NCBI RefSeq assembly: GCF_000382345.1
Contig: NZ_KB908097.1
Location: 32,667 to 96,666, forward strand
Source of the DNA: Massilia niastensis DSM 21313
GTDB taxonomy: Bacteria; Pseudomonadota; Gammaproteobacteria; Burkholderiales; Burkholderiaceae_D
Direction: 5' to 3'
Length of the DNA: 64,000 nucleotides
Made by a program: the position numbers and the translations under genes. Below are positions 49,434-58,467 of this stretch, piece after piece. The notes below the pieces were generated by a model. That model made no database searches, was not told the DNA's origin, and saw nothing but the letters and a program-made list of their open reading frames with translations. How positions within the stretch are numbered: position 1 is the first letter of the stretch; every line of letters starts with the position of its first letter.

Positions 49434-51530
49434 TCAGGCGGCCGCCAGGCCGCTCGCTCCGGATTTCTCCGCATCGACCAGCATGCCGATCCGGTCGGCG
49501 TCGACCGGCCTGCTGTAGAGATAACCCTGGCCGCTGTCGCAGTCGTGGGCGGCCAGCAGGCTGGCCTGGCCGCTGGTTTCGATGCCTTCGGCCACCACCT
49601 GCATGCGCAGGCTGTGCGCCATCGAGATGATGGCCCTGGTGATCGCCTTGTCCTGCTCGTTGGCCGGCAGGTCGTGCACGAAGCTGCGGTCGATCTTGAT
49701 CGTGTTGATCGGGAAGCGCTTCAGGTAGGACATCGACGAATAGCCGGTGCCGAAGTCGTCGATCGCCAGCATGATGCCGGCGCCGCGCAGCGCCTCGAGC
49801 CTGGCGATGAAGGCTTCCCCGGCATCCATCAGCATGCTCTCGGTCAGTTCCAGTTCGAGCATGCGCGGATCGGCGCCGGAGCCGCGGACGATCTCCAGCA
49901 CGGTGTCGACGAATCCTTCCTCGGTCAGCTGGCGCGCCGACAGGTTGACGGCCATGCGCAGCCCGGTGCGCCCCTCGTCATGCCAGGCCTTCAGTTGGCG
50001 GCAGGCGGTCTCCAGCACCCAGTGTCCGATCGGGATGATCAGGCCGGTTTCCTCGGCCACCGGGATGAATTCCTGCGGGCCGATCATGCCCAGTTCCGGA
50101 TGCGCCCACCGGACCAGCGCCTCGACCCCGATGATCCGCCCGCTGGCCAGGTCGACCTGCGGCTGGTATTCGAGCACGAACTGCTCCTGCTCCAGCGCGC
50201 GCCGCAGCTTGCCGTTCATCGCGAAGCGCTTCCGGGCTTCGCCCTGCATCCCGCTGTGGAACACCCGGTAGGTATTCTTGCCCGCGCCTTTGGCCTCATA
50301 CATGGCGGTGTCGGCGAATTTCAGCAGGGTGGGGACGTCGACGGCATCGGTCGGGCAGCTGCTGATGCCGACGCTGGCCGACACGTAGATGTCATTGCCG
50401 TCGATGCGCACCACCTGCGCCAGGGCGTCGATGCAGGTCCGCGCCACCCTGTCCGCGACCGCGCCGTCGGCGACGTTCTCGAGGATGATGGCGAATTCGT
50501 CGCCGCCGAGGCGCGCCACGGTGTCGCTGGAGCGCACCGATTCGGTCAGCCGCCTGGCCACGACGCGCAGCAGTTCGTCTCCGGTGTCATGCCCGAGCGT
50601 GTCGTTGACGGCCTTGAAATTGTCCAGGTCGAGGAACAGGACGACCGCGCGCTGCTCGAAGCCTTGGGCGTGCGCGACGGCGGCCGCCAGGCGGTCGTGG
50701 AAGAAGTGGCGGTTGTGCAGCCCGGTGACGCTGTCGAAATGCGCCAGCCGGTCGAGCTTGGCCTCGACGCGCTTGCGCTCCTCGATCTCGCATTCCAGCG
50801 CGAGCTCGCGTTTCTCGATACGATCGAGCATGGCGTTGAAGGCGCGCGCCAGCAGGCCCAGGTCGGCCGACGGATCGACGTTGGCGCGCAGCGAGAAGTC
50901 GCCCTGTGCGGAAATCGCTTCCGAGGTGCGCGCCAGCGCATGCAGCGGCGCGGTCACGAAGCGCTGCAGCCGCGTGAGCACCGCATGGGCGATCAGCAGG
51001 CAGGGCAGCATCACCAGCGCGATCGCCAGCACGTACCAGCCGGTGCGGCGATAGGTCGAGGCCAGGTCGGCGTCGACCTGGATCGTGCCGACCTGCTTGC
51101 CCTGGTAGACGATCGGGCGCGAGACGCTCAGGCGTCGCAGGGAAAAGCGGTAGTCGTCGCCGCCCAGTACGGCCGGCGCCGTGGACCCGGCAAGGTCCGC
51201 GCGCGCGTAGGTGGCGAACACCGCCTGCCCGGCATCGAGCACGGTCGCATGCGAGACATCGGCATCGGCCTTGAGCGAGGCCAGGATGTCGCGGGCGGAG
51301 GCCTGGTCGTTGAAGATGATCGCCGCCGACAGGTTTTCGCCGGCCACCGCCGCTTCGTTGCGGGTCTGCTCCAGCAGCGCCGCGCCGGAAAACCAGGTCT
51401 GCAGCACCAGCAGCAGGCCGCCGCCGAGCAGGATCACCACGCCGCTGGTGAACAGGTTGGCCAGCTTCAGCTTGGTGCCGACCGCTTGCCGGTTCAGCCA
51501 GCGGAATCGAAGTCGCGCTCTCAGTTTCAT
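49434..51530 (-). CDS. Membrane GGDEF-EAL protein with CHASE8-like sensor and HAMP
   Basis: A 698-residue inner-membrane protein. A transmembrane helix (about 28-48), a periplasmic sensor of roughly 100 residues and a second helix are followed by a HAMP linker. The GGDEF domain is intact (RSSD I-site, then GGDEF). The EAL domain shows GVEALVRW, FIPVAEETG and LAIDDFGTGYSS. Both making and degrading c-di-GMP are possible. Its ATG overlaps the YfiR-like stop as TGATG, which places it under a periplasmic YfiR partner as in the YfiN system. Confidence 0.9.
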   Translation of the reverse strand: MKLRARLRFRWLNRQAVGTKLKLANLFTSGVVILLGGGLLLVLQTWFSGAALLEQTRNEAAVAGENLSAAIIFNDQASARDILASLKADADVSHATVLDAGQAVFATYARADLAGSTAPAVLGGDDYRFSLRRLSVSRPIVYQGKQVGTIQVDADLASTYRRTGWYVLAIALVMLPCLLIAHAVLTRLQRFVTAPLHALARTSEAISAQGDFSLRANVDPSADLGLLARAFNAMLDRIEKRELALECEIEERKRVEAKLDRLAHFDSVTGLHNRHFFHDRLAAAVAHAQGFEQRAVVLFLDLDNFKAVNDTLGHDTGDELLRVVARRLTESVRSSDTVARLGGDEFAIILENVADGAVADRVARTCIDALAQVVRIDGNDIYVSASVGISSCPTDAVDVPTLLKFADTAMYEAKGAGKNTYRVFHSGMQGEARKRFAMNGKLRRALEQEQFVLEYQPQVDLASGRIIGVEALVRWAHPELGMIGPQEFIPVAEETGLIIPIGHWVLETACRQLKAWHDEGRTGLRMAVNLSARQLTEEGFVDTVLEIVRGSGADPRMLELELTESMLMDAGEAFIARLEALRGAGIMLAIDDFGTGYSSMSYLKRFPINTIKIDRSFVHDLPANEQDKAITRAIISMAHSLRMQVVAEGIETSGQASLLAAHDCDSGQGYLYSRPVDADRIGMLVDAEKSGASGLAAA

Positions 51531-52087
51531 CAGTAAACCCTCCTGGCCAGCCGCAACAGCTTGGAGCTGATGTCCAGCCTGGCCTCGCGTGCGCTGGCCT
51601 GGTTGAATTCGAAGCCGATCTTCCGGTCTTCCGTGCTCAGTTCGATGATGATGCCCTGGCGCGCCGCCCCTTCGCGTTCGGCGATGGTGAGGACGCCGGC
51701 GGCCAGCCGGACCCGTTCCGGCAGCATCAGGAAGTCGTCCACTTCGGAATCCGCAATGAAAACGATCTGGCAGCTGCGCATGGCTTCCCCGGCATTGCGC
51801 AGGCGCGTGACGGCGACCTGCAACTGGCCGACTTCCTTCCTGTCGATCGTATCGAGTGCGTCGCCGAACGGGTCGCGTCCCAGCACGCACAGGCGCAGCA
51901 GCCTGTCCGGGCGTTCGGGCCAGTTCGTGAAACGGGCGAAGTTGTAGATGAAGGCCGCTTTCAGCGCGTACTCGGGCGTGGCCGGCGGCTGGGCCAGCGC
52001 CACGGCGAGCCCCGGCAGTGCGCAGGCGAGAAGGATGATGCGCGCAATACGGGACAGCGGCGCGCTTCGGCGTGGGAACGATCGCAT
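51530..52087 (-). CDS. YfiR-family periplasmic protein
   Basis: A 185-residue protein with a signal-peptide-like N-terminus (about 1-32, ending AVALAQP). The mature domain begins YALKAAFIYNFARFTNWPE, the DUF4154/YfiR signature. In Pseudomonas, YfiR holds the cyclase YfiN inactive in the periplasm. Here it is joined by TGATG junctions to a TonB receptor upstream and a GGDEF-EAL protein downstream, the partner it probably controls. No YfiB-like OmpA lipoprotein is present in the cluster. Confidence 0.88.
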   Translation of the reverse strand: MRSFPRRSAPLSRIARIILLACALPGLAVALAQPPATPEYALKAAFIYNFARFTNWPERPDRLLRLCVLGRDPFGDALDTIDRKEVGQLQVAVTRLRNAGEAMRSCQIVFIADSEVDDFLMLPERVRLAAGVLTIAEREGAARQGIIIELSTEDRKIGFEFNQASAREARLDISSKLLRLARRVY

Positions 52088-54138
52088 CAGAAGCGGTAGC
52101 TGAGTTCCATGCGGAAGACGCGCCCATCCTGCCGGATCGACTGCAACAGCCGCGGCGGCGAGGAGTTGTCGTAGTGCTCGTCATTGGGCGGATCCGCGTA
52201 CTGCTTGTCGAGCAGGTTGTAGATGCTTGCCGACAGCGCGATACGCGGCGTCGGCCTGATGCCGGACAGCGTCAGGTTGAGGACCGTGAAGCCTCCCACC
52301 GCCCCGCCGAGGATGGTGGGACGACGGCTGGTGTACTGGGCTTCCAGGCCGAGGCGTCCGGCGCCGGTCCCGAACGGGCGGCTGTAGTTCAGCTTTGCCA
52401 GCCGGGCCGGGGAATTGGCCAGGCGTTCGCCGGTAGCGCTGTCGCGTGCAACCTGGAACGCGGTGCTGAGCTTCAGGCGGCTGCCGTCGCGGCCGAGGCT
52501 TTCCGCCTCCAGCTCGAGGCCCCGGGCCGAGGCCGCATCGAGGTTGGTGAAATACAGGCGCTGGTCGGCCGGATCGGCCGTCTGGGAAATCAGGCTGTCG
52601 AGGCGGTAGACGAAGGCCGAGGCGCTGGCGCGAAAATCCTGGCGCGGGAAATATTCGGCCACGACTTCGTAGGTCTTGATGTGTTCCGGCCGCAAGGCCG
52701 GGCCGCTCTTGAAGCCCGTGGCGTCGGTGATGTAATAGCGTTCGAATGCATTGGGCGAACGGAATGCGGTGCCGTACAGGAGCTTGGTGGTGACATCCGG
52801 CGTCAGTTCGTAGATCAGGCCGATACGCGGGCTGTTCGCATGGCCGCCTTCGGCGTCGACGTCGTGGCGCAGGCCGGCGTTCAGGATCAGCCGGTCGCCG
52901 AGCCTGATTTCATCCTGCACGTAGAAGGCATGGCCGCGCTTCGGGTGGTCCTCGTCGAGGACCAGCTCATACGGATCGACATTCCGGTTGGACAGGCGCC
53001 TGGTCCGGGCGTTGAAGGCTTCGATACCGTAGATCAGCTTATGGTCGTCAAAGGCCCGGCTCAGGAAGCGCAGTTCGCCGCTCACGACGCCGCTGTGCGA
53101 CGTATCGCGATTCAGCCCGGAGGCAAGGGGCGTGTAGGCGGAATCGCCCTGGTACTGGTAGCGGTTGAAGTTCAGGTTCGCGTGCAGGTCGAGCGTCTTC
53201 GACACCGCATGCTGGAAGGCGGCGCTGACCGACAGGTAGCGGTCGACCGTCAGGCTGCGCGGATCGTTGAACTGCTGGCCGAACGACGCCGTCGGCACGC
53301 CCTTGACGCGATCGCCGAACAGCGCGGTGAGGGTCAGGCCCTCGAACGCATATTTGGCGAACAGCCGCTGGTAGCGATCCGCGTCCAGCCCGGAAGCAAC
53401 GCCATGGTTGCTGGCGGCATCGTCGAATTCCGGAAAATAGCGGTCGATGCCGCTGCTGGCGCTCCCGGTGATCCGCAGCAGGCCCTCGCCGCCGTTGTCG
53501 AAGCGCTTGCCGAGCGTGAGCGCGGCCTTGCCGGTCCGGTAACTGCCCAGTTCGACGCCGACGGCGGCGCCGGCCAGCGCCCGCGGCTTCTTCGTGATGA
53601 TGTTGAGCACGCCGAAGAATGCGTTGCTGCCGTAGATCGCCGAGCCCGGGCCGGGAACGTATTCGACCCGTTCGATCAAGTCCACATCGATCGGGAATTC
53701 CGTGCCGATCGAGCCCTGTCCATACACGCTGTCGTTGAGCCGCTGGCCGTCGACCAGCAGCAGCACGCGCGAATTGTAGGCGCCCGAACGGCCCGAGCCG
53801 CGGGTGCCCATATAGCTGTAGTTGCGGTCGTAGGAGACCTGGACCCCGCGCACGCCGCGCAGGATGTCGGCCAGGGTGCGGTAGCCGAAGGTTTCGATGT
53901 CCTCGGCCGTCACGACCGATACCGCGGACGGCGCTTCGCTCAGTTTCTGCGCAAATTTCGATGCGGTGACGATCTCGACCGACAGCAACTGGTCGAACGA
54001 CAAGGCGGTCAGGTCCTCGGCGCGCGCCGGGAATGCGGCACTGCACAAGAGCGCAACGAGGGCGGGCAGCGTCTTTCCGGCGCTACGCAGTGGGTGCTGG
54101 CGTAGTGGGTGGCACGGTGATTGGAGTAAATCGGACAT
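52087..54138 (-). CDS. TonB-dependent outer-membrane receptor
   Basis: A 683-residue receptor. A signal peptide ends near ARA-ED at about residue 41. The plug domain has VTASKFAQKLSEAPSAVSVV and DIETFGYRTLADILRGV, followed by a beta barrel with alternating aromatic strands that closes in FRMELSYRF. The C-terminal Phe is typical of outer-membrane proteins. The ligand is not identifiable. Its stop overlaps the YfiR-like ATG as TGATG, so substrate uptake and the c-di-GMP output are produced from one message. Confidence 0.92.
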   Translation of the reverse strand: MSDLLQSPCHPLRQHPLRSAGKTLPALVALLCSAAFPARAEDLTALSFDQLLSVEIVTASKFAQKLSEAPSAVSVVTAEDIETFGYRTLADILRGVRGVQVSYDRNYSYMGTRGSGRSGAYNSRVLLLVDGQRLNDSVYGQGSIGTEFPIDVDLIERVEYVPGPGSAIYGSNAFFGVLNIITKKPRALAGAAVGVELGSYRTGKAALTLGKRFDNGGEGLLRITGSASSGIDRYFPEFDDAASNHGVASGLDADRYQRLFAKYAFEGLTLTALFGDRVKGVPTASFGQQFNDPRSLTVDRYLSVSAAFQHAVSKTLDLHANLNFNRYQYQGDSAYTPLASGLNRDTSHSGVVSGELRFLSRAFDDHKLIYGIEAFNARTRRLSNRNVDPYELVLDEDHPKRGHAFYVQDEIRLGDRLILNAGLRHDVDAEGGHANSPRIGLIYELTPDVTTKLLYGTAFRSPNAFERYYITDATGFKSGPALRPEHIKTYEVVAEYFPRQDFRASASAFVYRLDSLISQTADPADQRLYFTNLDAASARGLELEAESLGRDGSRLKLSTAFQVARDSATGERLANSPARLAKLNYSRPFGTGAGRLGLEAQYTSRRPTILGGAVGGFTVLNLTLSGIRPTPRIALSASIYNLLDKQYADPPNDEHYDNSSPPRLLQSIRQDGRVFRMELSYRF

Positions 54139-54549
54139 CGGGATCAGGATCTAGGTGGATCGGCGACCGGCGAATTCAGGGCTCAGGCAGATCGGTGGTG
54201 AACGCGTGGCGTTCCGTCTGGTTGCAAGTGACGACAGCGCGGCCTGGACCGGGCCGCGATGGCCAGCGCATTCCCGGGCATTCCGGACAGCAAGGAGTCA
54301 TGCAGGTGATTTTCCTTTATAGCCTTTAGGTTACACGTTTCTTGTTGCACTGCAGAATGGTTTAGGGGAAGGTGTTGGTGCCAGGCAACGATCTGTTGTG
54401 AAAAACGATACGGCCTGCGCGACAAGCTAAATACCGGCGCTGTTTATCCGTCACCTTTCTGCTTGAAAATAAAGTCATGGCGAATTTCCCTGCCTAAACT
54501 CGGTTTCTGGAGCGTCTTGCCGAGGCGCCGGTGTGCCGATGGGAGCCAG
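54139..54549. other. Divergent intergenic region, no gene seen
   Basis: This 411-base stretch separates the TonB-receptor operon (minus strand) from the tandem-GGDEF gene (plus strand). Its centre (about 54310-54370) is more A/T-rich than the surroundings. I see no convincing gene, strong promoter pair or riboswitch. It should hold both promoters. Confidence 0.4.
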
Positions 54550-57069
54550 ATGAACGACAACGACAGTGTGCGGTGGAGCGGGCGCTACCTGGCCGCCGTC
54601 CACCGATTCATACCAGTGCGGCTGCAGCAGGACGCCCAGACCATGGCGCGCGCCGAAAACGTCGTGAATGCGGCGGTGATGGCCGGCACCGCCGGACCGC
54701 TCTACGCGCTGGCCTACTGGCTGCTCGGCCTGCGCCTGGCCGCCGCCGAGATCCTGCTGTGCTGCCTGTGCATGCTGGCCGCCCCCTGCGTGCTGCGCGC
54801 GAGCGGCAGCCTGGGCGCCGCGCGCGGCCTGTTCCTGTGCGCGCTGTTCTTCAATTTCAGCTGGCTGACCTGGCACCTGGGCGGCATCGCCGCGCCCACC
54901 GCGAGCTGGCTGATCACCGGGCCGGTGGTGGCGATGTTCCTCGGCGGCGTGGCCAGCGCCGTGCTCTGGCTGGCGCTGAGCTGCGCCAGCGCGTCCGTCA
55001 TCCATGGCGTGCAGGCGGCCGGGATCGTCCGCCTGGAGCCGCCCGTGGCCGACATGGCGCTGCTCTACCTGGTCTGCGACATCGGGCTGTACGTGGTGGT
55101 GCTGGTGTTCGTGCTGCTGTTCGAGCTGACCAAGAACGAAGGCTTCGTCAAGCTGCAGCAGGCGCTGTCCACCATCAACGAACTGGCGATCCGCGACGAG
55201 CTGACCGGCAGCCATAACCGGCGCTTCCTGCTCGGCCTGATCGAAAAGGAAAAGGAGCGCAGCGACCGCAATCGCCGCAGCTTCTGCCTGTGCCTGTTCG
55301 ACATCGATTTCTTCAAGCGCATCAACGACACCTACGGGCACACCGCCGGCGACACCGTGCTGCGCGCCTTCGCCCAGGCGGTGCAGGCCCAGATCCGCGG
55401 CACCGACGCCTTCGGGCGCTATGGCGGGGAGGAATTCCTGCTGATGCTGCCCGAGACGCCGGCGCCGGACGCGGTGCTGCTGGCCGAGCGCGTGCGCCTC
55501 GTGATCGAAGGCCTGCGCTGCCAGGACGACGGCAGCGAGATCAGCCTGACGGTGTCGGTCGGGGTGGCCGAATACCGGCTGGGCGAACCGGTGGCGCAGG
55601 CGATCGTGCGCGCCGACGAGGCGCTGTACCTTGCCAAGTCGAGCGGCCGCAACCGGGTGCTGTGCCATGGCGCGGACGCGCGCCCGGCGCCGGCCGCCCC
55701 CGATGCACGCGGCATGGCGGCGAACGACATGGGCGCGAGCGTGGCGCGCATGCTCGACGGCGCGCATTGCGACCAGCTCACCGGCCTGCTCAGCCGGCGC
55801 CTGCTGCGCGACCGGCTGCGCCACGCGATGGACCGGGCCGACCGCAACCGGCGCCTGATCGCGCTGCTGCTGCTGAACATCAACCGCTTCAAGGAGATCA
55901 ACGACGCCCTCGGCTACGAGGCCGGCGACGCCTTGCTGGCCCAGGCCGGCGGCGCGATCCGCGGCTGCCTGCGCGATTCCGACACCGTGGCGCGCTGGGC
56001 GGGCGACGAGTTCATCGCGCTGCTGGAAGACCTGGGCGCGGAAAGCGACGCGCGCCAGGTGGCGGAAAAGATCCTCGACCGCTTCGGCCTGCCGCTCGAG
56101 GTGGGCGGGCGCGCGTGCTGCGTGAGCCTGGCTGTCGGCGTGGCGCTGTATCCGGCCGCCGACTGCGACCTCGACGCCCTGCTCAAGCGGGCCGACATCG
56201 CCATGCGCGCCGCCCGCGAGTGGGGCGAGAACAGCGTCCAGCTGTACAGCGGGACGGTCGCCCAGCCGCACAGCGAGCGGCTGGCGCTGAAGAACGGCCT
56301 GCGCGACGCGCTCGCCCAGGGCCAGCTGTTCCTCGAATACCAGCCGCAGATGGAACTGGCGGCGCGGCGCGTGGTCGGCGTCGAGGCCCTGCTGCGCTGG
56401 CAGCATCCGGTGTACGGCCGGATCGCGCCTGGCCGCTTCATCCCGCTGGCCGAGGAAACCGGGATGATCGTGCCGATCGGCGACTGGGCGCTGCGCACCG
56501 CCTGCATCCAGAACCGGAGCTGGCGCGAGGCCGGCCTGCCCGAGGTCAAGACGGCGGTCAACCTGTCGGCGCGCCAGCTGAAGGAGCCGGGCATGGCGGC
56601 GCGCGTGCTGCAGATCCTGCTCGACACCGGGATGCCGGCCCGCCTGCTGGACCTGGAAATCACCGAGGGCATGCTGATCGAGGACCTGGGCGCCAATTGC
56701 GCGGTGATGAACCGCCTGCGCCAGGCCGGGGTGCTGGTCTCGATCGACGACTTCGGCACCGGCTACTCGAGCCTGAACTACCTGTGCGAACTGCCGGTGG
56801 ACATCCTCAAGATGGACGGGCTGTTCGTGCGCCGCCTGGGCGGCGGGGCGGGGCGTTCGTACGCGATCGCCGAGACCATCGTCGCGATGGCCCACCGGCT
56901 GGGCTTGAGCGTGATCGCCGAATCGGTCGAGACCGGCGAGCAGCTGGCCGACCTGTGCGCGATGGGCTGCGATTGCGCCCAGGGCTACCTGTTCGACCGA
57001 CCCCTGCCGCCCGAACAGGTCGCGGCGCTGCTGGCGCGCCAGGGGCAGGCATCCGCGCTGCCGGCCTGA
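54550..57069 (+). CDS. Membrane protein with two GGDEF domains and an EAL domain
   Basis: An 839-residue protein. About five hydrophobic segments fill residues 40-195. The first GGDEF domain has RGTD then RYGGEEF, an intact site with I-site. After a short linker, a second GGDEF domain reads RDSD then RWAGDEF, with Ala replacing the first Gly. The EAL domain has GVEALLRW, FIPLAEETG and VSIDDFGTGYSS. It could both make and break c-di-GMP; the second GGDEF domain may be regulatory. The ATG at 54550 follows GGGAG. The lipid pathway genes begin 39 bases downstream on the same strand. Confidence 0.9.
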   Translation: MNDNDSVRWSGRYLAAVHRFIPVRLQQDAQTMARAENVVNAAVMAGTAGPLYALAYWLLGLRLAAAEILLCCLCMLAAPCVLRASGSLGAARGLFLCALFFNFSWLTWHLGGIAAPTASWLITGPVVAMFLGGVASAVLWLALSCASASVIHGVQAAGIVRLEPPVADMALLYLVCDIGLYVVVLVFVLLFELTKNEGFVKLQQALSTINELAIRDELTGSHNRRFLLGLIEKEKERSDRNRRSFCLCLFDIDFFKRINDTYGHTAGDTVLRAFAQAVQAQIRGTDAFGRYGGEEFLLMLPETPAPDAVLLAERVRLVIEGLRCQDDGSEISLTVSVGVAEYRLGEPVAQAIVRADEALYLAKSSGRNRVLCHGADARPAPAAPDARGMAANDMGASVARMLDGAHCDQLTGLLSRRLLRDRLRHAMDRADRNRRLIALLLLNINRFKEINDALGYEAGDALLAQAGGAIRGCLRDSDTVARWAGDEFIALLEDLGAESDARQVAEKILDRFGLPLEVGGRACCVSLAVGVALYPAADCDLDALLKRADIAMRAAREWGENSVQLYSGTVAQPHSERLALKNGLRDALAQGQLFLEYQPQMELAARRVVGVEALLRWQHPVYGRIAPGRFIPLAEETGMIVPIGDWALRTACIQNRSWREAGLPEVKTAVNLSARQLKEPGMAARVLQILLDTGMPARLLDLEITEGMLIEDLGANCAVMNRLRQAGVLVSIDDFGTGYSSLNYLCELPVDILKMDGLFVRRLGGGAGRSYAIAETIVAMAHRLGLSVIAESVETGEQLADLCAMGCDCAQGYLFDRPLPPEQVAALLARQGQASALPA

Positions 57070-57108
57070 AGCCGGCCCGAATCCCACCTCCTATGATTGG
57101 AGAACGCC

Positions 57109-58467
57109 TTGCTGAATGAATCCGTCCCATTCGATCCGGCCCGGGATCCGGCGGCGCTGGCCGCCTCGGGCGCCCTGGAGGGCAACATCGCCCAGTTCGC
57201 GCAGCCGCGCGGACCCGACCTGCTGCGCCGCGGCGCCGCCCTGGACGCCTGGTGCGCGCTGCGCGCCCGCCACGGCGTCTGGCCTTACGCGCGCGTGCTC
57301 GAGGGGCCGCCGGAACCGCTGGCGACGGTCGCCGGCGATGGCATGCCGGCGCTGCGCGGCATCAATTTCGCCTCCCAGGACTACCTGTCGCTGGCGGCCC
57401 ACCCGGCGGTGGCCGAGGCGGCGCTGCGCGCGCTGGGCGAGGCCGGGCCGCACAGCGCCGGCTCGGCTGTTCTGCTCGGGAATACCCGCTATTCGCGGCG
57501 CCTGGAAGGGGCGCTCGGCGAGCTGCTCGGACTGGGCCAGGTGGTGCTGTTCCCGACCGGATGGGCGGCCGCCTTCGGCGCCATCACGGCGCTGGTGCAC
57601 GGCGCCGACCATGTCGTGATCGACCAGCTGGCGCACGCCTCGCTGCGCCAGGGCGCGGCGGCGGCCACCCGCAACGTGCTGGTGCACCGCCACCTGGACT
57701 GCGACCACGTGCGCGAGCTGCTGGCGGCGATCCGCGCGCGCGACGCCGCGAATGCGATCCTGGTCGTCACCGAGGGCCTGTTCAGCATGGACGCCGACAG
57801 CCCGGACCTGCCGCTGCTGCAGCACCTGTGCCGCGAGTACGGCGCGACCCTGCTGGTGGATGTCGCGCACGACCTGGGCGCGATGGGACCGGGCGGCCTG
57901 GGCGTGATCGGCGCCCAGCGCATGCATGGCCGGATCGACCTGGTGCTGGGGGCATTCTCGAAGACCTTCGCCGCCAACGGCGGCTTCGTCGCCTGCGCCG
58001 AGCGCCCGGCGCGGCGCCAGATCCAGATGTATGCCGGGCCGCACATGTTCTCGAACGCGCTGTCGCCGGTGCAGGCGGCGACCGTGCTGGAAAGCCTGCG
58101 CATCGTCACCTCGGGCGAAGGAGAGGGGCTGCGCGCCGACCTGATGCGCAATGCGGTCGAGCTGCGCGCCCTGCTGGCCGGGGCCGGGCTGCATTGCCTG
58201 GGGGCGCCGTCGCCGATCGTGCCGGTCTGGATGGGATCGGAGGCGGTCGCGCGGGTGGCCGGCATGCTGCTGGCGCACGACGCGGTGTTCGTCAATCCGG
58301 TCGAGTATCCGGGCGTGCCGCTCGGCGCCGCGCGCCTGCGGCTGCAACTGATGGCGCAGCATACGCCGGCCCAGGTGCGGCGCGCGGCCGGCCTGGTGGC
58401 GGGCGCGGCAGGGCGCGCCGGCGCCGGGCGTCCCGCCACGCACACGCCGGGGCGCTGCCGTGGCTGA
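57109..58467 (+). CDS. Alpha-oxoamine synthase (BioF/CqsA/SPT-like)
   Basis: A 452-residue PLP enzyme of the AOS family, which condenses an amino acid with an acyl thioester and loses CO2. It has INFASQDYLSLAAHP, HSAGSAVLLGNTRYSRRLE, DVAHDLGAMG and the PLP lysine, about residue 285, in LGAFSKTFAANGGF. The start is taken as TTG at 57109, with GGAGAA 5 bases upstream; an in-frame TTG at 57097 is the alternative. The N-terminal 90 residues are an extra region relative to BioF. It overlaps the downstream acyl-activating fusion by 8 bases, so it probably uses acyl-ACP made by that protein. No biotin genes are nearby, which argues against BioF. Confidence 0.8.
   Translation: MLNESVPFDPARDPAALAASGALEGNIAQFAQPRGPDLLRRGAALDAWCALRARHGVWPYARVLEGPPEPLATVAGDGMPALRGINFASQDYLSLAAHPAVAEAALRALGEAGPHSAGSAVLLGNTRYSRRLEGALGELLGLGQVVLFPTGWAAAFGAITALVHGADHVVIDQLAHASLRQGAAAATRNVLVHRHLDCDHVRELLAAIRARDAANAILVVTEGLFSMDADSPDLPLLQHLCREYGATLLVDVAHDLGAMGPGGLGVIGAQRMHGRIDLVLGAFSKTFAANGGFVACAERPARRQIQMYAGPHMFSNALSPVQAATVLESLRIVTSGEGEGLRADLMRNAVELRALLAGAGLHCLGAPSPIVPVWMGSEAVARVAGMLLAHDAVFVNPVEYPGVPLGAARLRLQLMAQHTPAQVRRAAGLVAGAAGRAGAGRPATHTPGRCRG

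Noticed and set aside
54475..54515. Possible sigma-28 promoter (TAAAGTCA followed by GCCTAAAC) before the tandem-GGDEF gene
   Set aside because: The spacer is 14 bases rather than 11 and the -10 box matches at only five of eight positions; not convincing beside the flhD copies.
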